DNA from: Agelas oroides
Lineage: Eukaryota; Porifera; Demospongiae; Agelasida; Agelasidae
Assembly: GCA_949130485.1 (NCBI GenBank)
Contig: OX422183.1
Span: forward strand, 12,436,543-12,500,542
DNA: 64,000 bases
Reading direction: 5' to 3'
In this document: piece by piece, positions 57,818 through 64,000 of the stretch
How positions within the stretch are numbered: the first letter of the stretch is position 1
Layout: each line of letters starts with the position of its first letter
Translations under genes and position numbers: made by a program
Notes under the pieces: generated by a model
Told to the model about the DNA's origin: nothing
Database searches by the model: none
Seen by the model: the letters and a program-made list of their open reading frames with translations, nothing else

Positions 57818-60800
57818 CTACAAAAATTTGGTCTGAATATAGGGTTCAGCTGATTTATATGCAGGGTTGTCTATAATGGCAAATCGTTTTGGACCATATG
57901 CAATGTTCTCCGTAGTCTTTAGTAGTTGCTGTGCATTAGTTGACAATTTTGGTACAACATCTTCATACACTGGTCCATGGGTTTCTGGGCTATAATGTTT
58001 GGTGTTACTCTTCTTCATCTCCAGTAACTGCTCTGCATTACTCAGAATCCCTGGCCCTACTTCATCATATACATGTGCTTGTCCAGAGTCCTCTGTGATA
58101 TAGCGTTGTCCACTTCTTCTCCTCACTACAATAATTAGTGCAACACAAGATACTCTAGTAAACCAATTTATTCAACCAGTACATCTACTGAATCTACTCT
58201 GCTGCAGGAGTGAATACTAAAACTGGTCTTGTGGTCAAGTGATAGGTGCAGATATGTAAGGCATGTAAAGAAGCTACCGTATCATTAAAGATGGGGGTAG
58301 TAAGTACTGCACAATGACATCAGACAAATTGCAAATTGAAGTACTTTAATGTCTCAAAATGAGGGATGTACTGTACCTTTTTCTTAAATTGGCTTGTTGT
58401 GAAGGATTTTACGGCAAATACCAGTATCCTCAGTACACTACTATGATTGCCATCAAAACACATAGTTCACATTACCAATGCATTACAGAAACAGTGATGC
58501 ACCTTGTTTCTCAGTATGCAAACAGTTTTATCAGATACGTAGTTCATCAAATTAACTTACACAAATATGTAAAATAAACTCTAGCCATGGTTTTCTCGTA
58601 GATGCCAAGCTCTAACCCTTTATTCCATTTCATTTCTTTACATCCGATGCACATCAATTTTTTTTTTTCGCCATGCAAAGTCATACGTACCATGCAGTAT
58701 CCTTTTCAAGATGACTGATATCACAACAAGTAGTATCAGTATCAGAACTGCAGTGATGATCGCCAAACTGGCAATGAACCAAACAGCGACTGTAAGAGTG
58801 ATGTAAAGATTGCAATTAGGTATCATGTTTGTTTCATGAACCAACAATACTGTATGCTCAAATGTACATATATTTTCTGCAGGCTAGCTACCGAGAGAGT
58901 GGAGTGTTGTATTTATGCACTTTATACCTGTTACTCGAGGTAATACAGGAGTCCACCCAGAATCACAGTCAAACACCAGAGTCCTGTTTCCTAAAATGGT
59001 GTACATTCCTCCAGTACTGTAGGTTGCAATAGCTCTTCTAGAGTCAGCTGAGACAGAAACAGACACCTTGGCATTTTGAACAGTGGGTGGAACTGCAAGC
59101 GATACTGAAATAAAGAGAAGCACAAAAATTTGCATACAAGGTGTTGATATATGCATATTATTGTGTACTTTTGTGTATTCTTATAACAGGAGAGCTACCA
59201 AGATCACAACTTCTGTCCAACCATAACATACATGACAAGAGATGACAGCTCACCATTACAAACACACTTGGGTGTGGCTCCACTCCACATGCCATTGGAT
59301 TGACATGTCCTAGTAGACTGACCAGAAGGACTCACGAAACTGCTATTGGCACAGTGGTACACCAAAGTAGAACCTGGAGTCACACCGTTGTAACAAGCTA
59401 GAAGGTTATTCGCACTAGGCTCACCAGAGCTGAATTGAGGCTGAAAAGTTACCCTTGACCCCATAGGGTCTTGTGTACTACAGGTGTTAAAAGATCCATG
59501 GAGCATCACAGTCAGCAATCCAAAGGTTGTGAACACCATGTAGAAAGTTGTATCTCCAGTTAGGTTTGACGTGAGGACAATAACACCATCAGCCATGCCA
59601 GTGTCAGTGTTGAGTAAGTTACTTGGGTCAGCACCATAGCGGATTGAGCAGTTAGCTGCAGGCTGTTCATCATGTAGACACAGCACTGTGTTACTGGAGA
59701 GCACAGTGGCTTGAAGGGTGCTGTTTTTGGTGTCTGAAAAGAACACATGATTATAGTACGTAGATCAGTGAAGGTCATCGGTCAGATATGGCATGCAATG
59801 TGCTAGCAAAATCTTCTCGAATTTTCCCCAGGAAGCATGCAGAAGATATGTACTACATAAGCAAAAGTCTAAATTAAGACTGGCTAAGCAATATTTAGTT
59901 TGCAGTGTAATATATCCCAGTTTACTGCAGGACACATTTAACTAAGTTTAGTATATCTTTTTGCTCACGGATGGGTTGTGAAGTGGTTATTGGTCCCTCC
60001 CCCACCAAATTAGTGGCAGTCACCGAAACAGTATAGAATGGTGGTACACTACTGGTTGGAGTATTGAACACATGTTGACACACACCACCACTGCAGTTAG
60101 CACTTGGTACAACAAATGTTGCAGGAGATCCAGAACCATCATTGTAAGTGAAAGTGTAGCTGATAACTGATCCATCCACAAACCCTTCTGCAATATCAAC
60201 TGGAGCCTAAGGTGGAAACAGTTTCAGTATAATTCTAGGTTGTGTAAAATTAACCATGATGGCTTATGGTAACTGTGTGAATCATTTACAAAATCTAAGA
60301 CATCATGCAAAAACTAGTTAACCCCCAGACAAAAACTAGCTAATTTAGCCCCCCAGGCAAAAATCAGTTAACCCCCACGACAATATACAATAACCAGTTA
60401 ACCACCAGACAACATACAAAAACTAGTTAACCCCTGCATTAGTAACATAAATATGGATGACAGCAAAGGCTATGTATGATGAAGGCTACACGTGTTAACA
60501 ACTGGGGAATTTTATAACTAAACTCTATCCTATAGACACAAACCACTATTAGTTTTAATACTAAAACAAATTGTGTAAAAGGAACAATTTGTACAAATAC
60601 AACTGCAGAGTGACAATAACTTGAATAGTACTTTTCGTACCGTTATGTTTATCTGGCTTGCAATTCTAATCAGTTCACTGTTGTTATACACAGTGGTGAT
60701 GTGGGTAAGAGTGGGAGCAGGAGGTACTGTAGTGAAAAATTTCAACAAAGCACAGTAAACTACATACAGTGATACAACCACTTCCTAAGATTTTTATACA

Positions 60801-63420
60801 TGAGAATGAATTGTATTGGGACATTCAAGCCCATATATATCAGGAGTGGCAAATATTTGTCGTTCACGTTTGATAGTTGAGCCAGCCACACTGAGACATT
60901 ACATTGTTCAGTTGGTGTTACAATCTTCTCACTTTGTCTCAGCACATTGTTTTCAGCCCTCATTAACACTCTACCTTGGCCTCCCCCTCTTCATGCATCT
61001 ATCCTGATTGTTTCATTCTATCAAATTTCCTCTTTATTGTTGTGTCACTTAGTTTGATGTCAAATGGCACACAATTGCATTTTCCTCACCTAATATGCTA
61101 GCATGGGGCTCACTCATCAAATCATTGACCAAAAACATGACTGGCTTCAAAAACTATTGCTAAATTGCAGCTTCATTTCCTATAGGTGATTTTGGCAGCA
61201 ACCAAATTTATCTGGAAGCGGTCTAAGCTAGCTAAATTGTATCAACCTGGTAGCTTAAACCATGTCTGACAAACAAATACTGTATGAAAACAGATCTCTG
61301 TAGACTATACCGTGTTATAATACTTCCCACATTATGATAAATTAAGTATGTATGTTAGCATATTCACTGCATACGTTGAAGATTCACTGTGACAGTGGCT
61401 TCACTTCGTTGAGTACCGCAGTCGGGTGTGTTGTTGTGTGTCGATACAGTGAAATTGTAGGCTTGACCCAGGTGTGCTGTGCTGTACGGGCATGTAGATA
61501 TTGTTACGTTGTCTCTAGTGCAGTTCAAAGTATTGGGAGCAGTGTCGAAATCAGTACCATCAACCATCTCGGCGGGTTCACTCCACTCCACAGAAAAACT
61601 TGCACCAACAGTGAAGCTGATATTTGTAATATTAGGGGCCAGTGGAGGGGCTGAAGAGAGACAAACGAGGAGGGAGTAAATTTGCAATATACCTGTACAA
61701 TTGTGGTGTTGTCAAGTGTGTGTATATATTAAGCACAGGCAATTTAAAATGGAACAAAGGTAGTGGAGTTTTGGCTTGTGCAGCTAGATTCTCTTGTACA
61801 CTTTTATATTCTACAACACATTGGCATGAAATTTCTCTCTCTTCTCATGTCAAGATAAATCAGGGTTTCTTAAGACAATTGACTCCAACATGACATGGTA
61901 TGAAGTTACATTTTGATAGTTTCTCTCACCTTGAATGTTGATTGCATATGCCTCAACTATTTGTAGGTTAGCATCTCGGCAGACGATGTGGGATCCATCC
62001 ATTGGCAAAGCTGATGTTGCAGTGAAGGTTAGATTGCTAGCAATGTCTGAGCTATTAATACTTGTGATAGTGGCATTAAACACTCCACATCCTAGAGTAT
62101 CTCCCACTGTGCTGTTAGCTGCAAGCAAGGTAATGTTATTAGCTGAGGGACACATTTCATTGAAGGCTGAGCCCATCCAATGAATAGATGTTGAAGCACT
62201 ACAGCTGTAGCTCACACGCTGACCAGGGCAAAGTATGTCACCTGCTGCATCTGAGAGGAAGGAGAATATTAATCAACATATCTATGAGCCAAACCCTCCC
62301 AATGGAAGGAACTCTACATTACTGAGTCTCATACATTTTGCACTATATTACCACTTGACATTCATTCTCTGACACAACAGTTAAGAAATGTTGTCTCCAC
62401 TCAAAAAGCTAGTGTCTTAGAGTGCAATTCAAAATCCGTAGCTTCCAAGCAAGAGATATATGACCTTCATTTTAAACTGCTGAGATTCAACCATGGTCTT
62501 CTCAGCAACTCTGAAGTAGATTTGCTATTTACATAGGACCTTCACTCAAAGCTTCAGTATCCTATGCTTTTGGTATTGAGATAGCAACCTAGCTAGGAAA
62601 GGCATATCGATTGGTAATTAACAGTTTTGTCTTTGTGAAATTTTGGTTAAGAACAAAGCATGAAGAACATTAATTAAGTAACATTTAGACCTGTGTATAT
62701 ACTTGCCTTGCCAAAACTTACCACTCATAACACTAGGGGTTATACAGGCTTTATGATTACTTGCAAAGCATGTCATTTATATACTGATAAAAATAATGGT
62801 CCTTACCATAGGTAACAACATAGTACAAGTCACTTGAACAGTTCCAAGAGTTACAAAACACCGTTATAATATCAAGAACTTTGCATTGCACTTGAATTAG
62901 AGGGAAACTCTTGCGTGCTGCTTTGGTGATGATTAGCCTGGAGAGATGCTGAGAAAAGTTGTCCTCAGTGATTATTCCCAAAGCTTGGTGATGTGCAGAT
63001 ATGCTGCTACCATTGTGAAGTTCAATACCTGGAGTTAGTGGCAGCTGACTATTGGGATTCCATGAACGTTCTACTTTCCAAAGTGGGATTGTAGTAGCTG
63101 AGGAATCAACTTTGCATACAAATGTAATATTTTCAGGAAGTGTTGCTGGCACAGTGCGATTGCGACAAGGTTCAAAGTCTGTCACACTTGGAGTAGCTGT
63201 AAGGATGGGAGAATGCATTAATTCATACTCCCTCACCGTAGAATGTTTCACCAAAAGACAGCGTGTGGAATATGTAGAACAGAGTTATTCTCACATGAAC
63301 ACCTTCAAATGTTTGATTCCCAAATGCACATGAAGTGAATATGAAAGCAACTACACATGAAAAGGATTGATCAGCCAAGAGGAAGCAATGGATAAAGCTA
63401 CAATATGAACAGAGTTTCAT
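57818..63420 (-). CDS. Receptor D: Ig/FN3/Sushi type I membrane receptor with tyrosine tail (complete model)
   Basis: Ten exons (minus) join in one frame (2481 nt, 826 aa): 63420-63303, 63196-62807, 62250-61930, 61650-61375, 60726-60641, 60206-59969, 59733-59254, 59092-58928, 58789-58691, 58125-57818. Order: leader (MKLCSYCSFIHCFLLA; least certain exon, but its phase fits), N-terminal Ig-like (TPSVTDFEPC, NITFVCKVDS, IQVQCKV), second Ig-like (RVSYSCSAS, IHWMGS, SHIVCRDA), FN3 (PPLAPNITNISFTVG, SVEWSEP, YNFTVSTHN), FN3 split by a phase-0 intron, an exon with a beta-type region plus a Sushi domain (LVYHCANSSF, TCQSNGMWSGATPKC), a short linker, TM (VWFIASLAIITAVLILILL) and the tail. The tail repeats HVYDEVGP and PVYEDVVP, each followed by SNAEQLL or TNAQQLL, plus NPAYKS and EPYIQT. 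These are candidate SH2/PTB docking sites. Ligand unknown. Confidence 0.82.
60308..60438. repeat. Intronic minisatellite in receptor D
   Basis: About five imperfect copies of AAAAACTAGTTAACCCCCAG with spacing of 27-43 bases lie in the intron between the two halves of the second FN3 region and its neighbours. Units vary in the C-run and in the ACTAG/TCAGT core. Confidence 0.8.
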
Positions 63421-64000
63421 GTTCCACCAAACTGGAGAAGGTGGTGCTATAGAGGATGAAATATTGGCATTCTCTGGTTATGCCATATGCATATGTTCAT
63501 TCATGTCATTATAATGCTGCACTTCCAACATAAAAAGATGGCCAATTCCATGTTGGTAAAAGCAATGGATACAAGATTTTACTCATTACTACCAAGTGCA
63601 GAGCTTTGTGAGGAGTGACTTGGAAAAATGGTTACACTCAGGTCACTAAACCAGCAAAATCATGTTTAAATTATTAAACAAATTATGTAGTGGTTGAGGC
63701 AGGTGCAAATGTACCGATATGCATTGGCTAAAAAAAAAAACAATATTCTTTATAATCAACTACCTTGTATGTTATTTATAAACACAGTTCCTTAAAGTAT
63801 TGGCTATACTTGTCAACAATTGTGTCAATGGCTACTATAAGCAGACAGAAGATTTCAAAACTGGCAATTAGACCTACATTGTTGTCTTGCATAGCTATCT
63901 GATATTGTAAGCAAAACAGCATCTTCTCAATATCCATTTTCTTTGCATGAAAATTCACTAAGTGTATAGCACTAAGTATGCGAGTTGTAAATAGACAGTG
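63421..64000. other. Sequence upstream of receptor D
   Basis: No exon is recognised. It would contain the promoter and 5' UTR of receptor D if the first-exon choice is right. AT-rich, with no defensible regulatory motif. Confidence 0.4.

Noticed and set aside
1..64000. tRNA, rRNA and known ncRNA genes
   Set aside because: None could be recognised by eye; a covariance-model scan would be needed to exclude short RNA genes.

Overview
This is eukaryotic, animal-type DNA. It has spliced genes with GT..AG introns, mostly symmetric phase-1 modular exons, Ig-like, FN3 and Sushi ectodomains with tyrosine-bearing tails, AT-rich introns and many DNA transposons. The compact introns, the histamine N-methyltransferase-like gene and divergent Ig/FN3 receptors fit a sponge (Porifera) or another early-branching metazoan. 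That is inference; no species is claimed.

Layout. 1-240: 3' tail of a LINE. 953-9298 (+): receptor 1, a complete twelve-exon model (signal peptide, Ig-like, two FN3, Thr/Ser/Pro stalk, transmembrane helix, tyrosine tail). Its introns carry a long-TIR element, a HIRAN-ORF transposon, a cluster of six identical 16-bp palindromes and a piggyBac-like MITE. About 11.3-20.5 kb and 29.8-41.5 kb are two copies of one segmental duplication. Each has a histamine N-methyltransferase-like gene (intact in A, dead in B) and a short receptor with a signal peptide, one Ig-like domain, a Pro/Thr-rich stalk and a transmembrane helix. In copy A the Ig-exon splice donor looks destroyed, so it may encode a soluble form. 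Between and inside the copies lie a 4.8-kb MULE-type transposon encoding both a Ulp1/SENP-like cysteine protease and a SWIM-finger transposase (20510-25305), a (CA)n array, a CXXC-finger gene fragment, a broken LINE, a HIRAN-ORF transposon with a Merlin element nested in it, and a decayed Helitron helicase. 49325-53259 (-) and 57818-63420 (-) are two more Ig/FN3 receptors. The second is a complete ten-exon model (826 aa) with a Sushi domain and repeated tyrosine motifs.

How it fits together. Five Ig-superfamily transmembrane receptor genes sit in 64 kb, four of them on the minus strand. They share exon phases, Pro/Thr or short-exon stalks and, where the tail could be found, phosphotyrosine-type motifs. 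This looks like an expanding recognition or adhesion receptor cluster remodelled by duplication and transposons. The most unusual elements are the HIRAN-ORF transposon family (three copies, TA target site) and the Ulp1-carrying MULE. No rRNA, tRNA or CRISPR array was recognised by eye, and no promoters could be defined.
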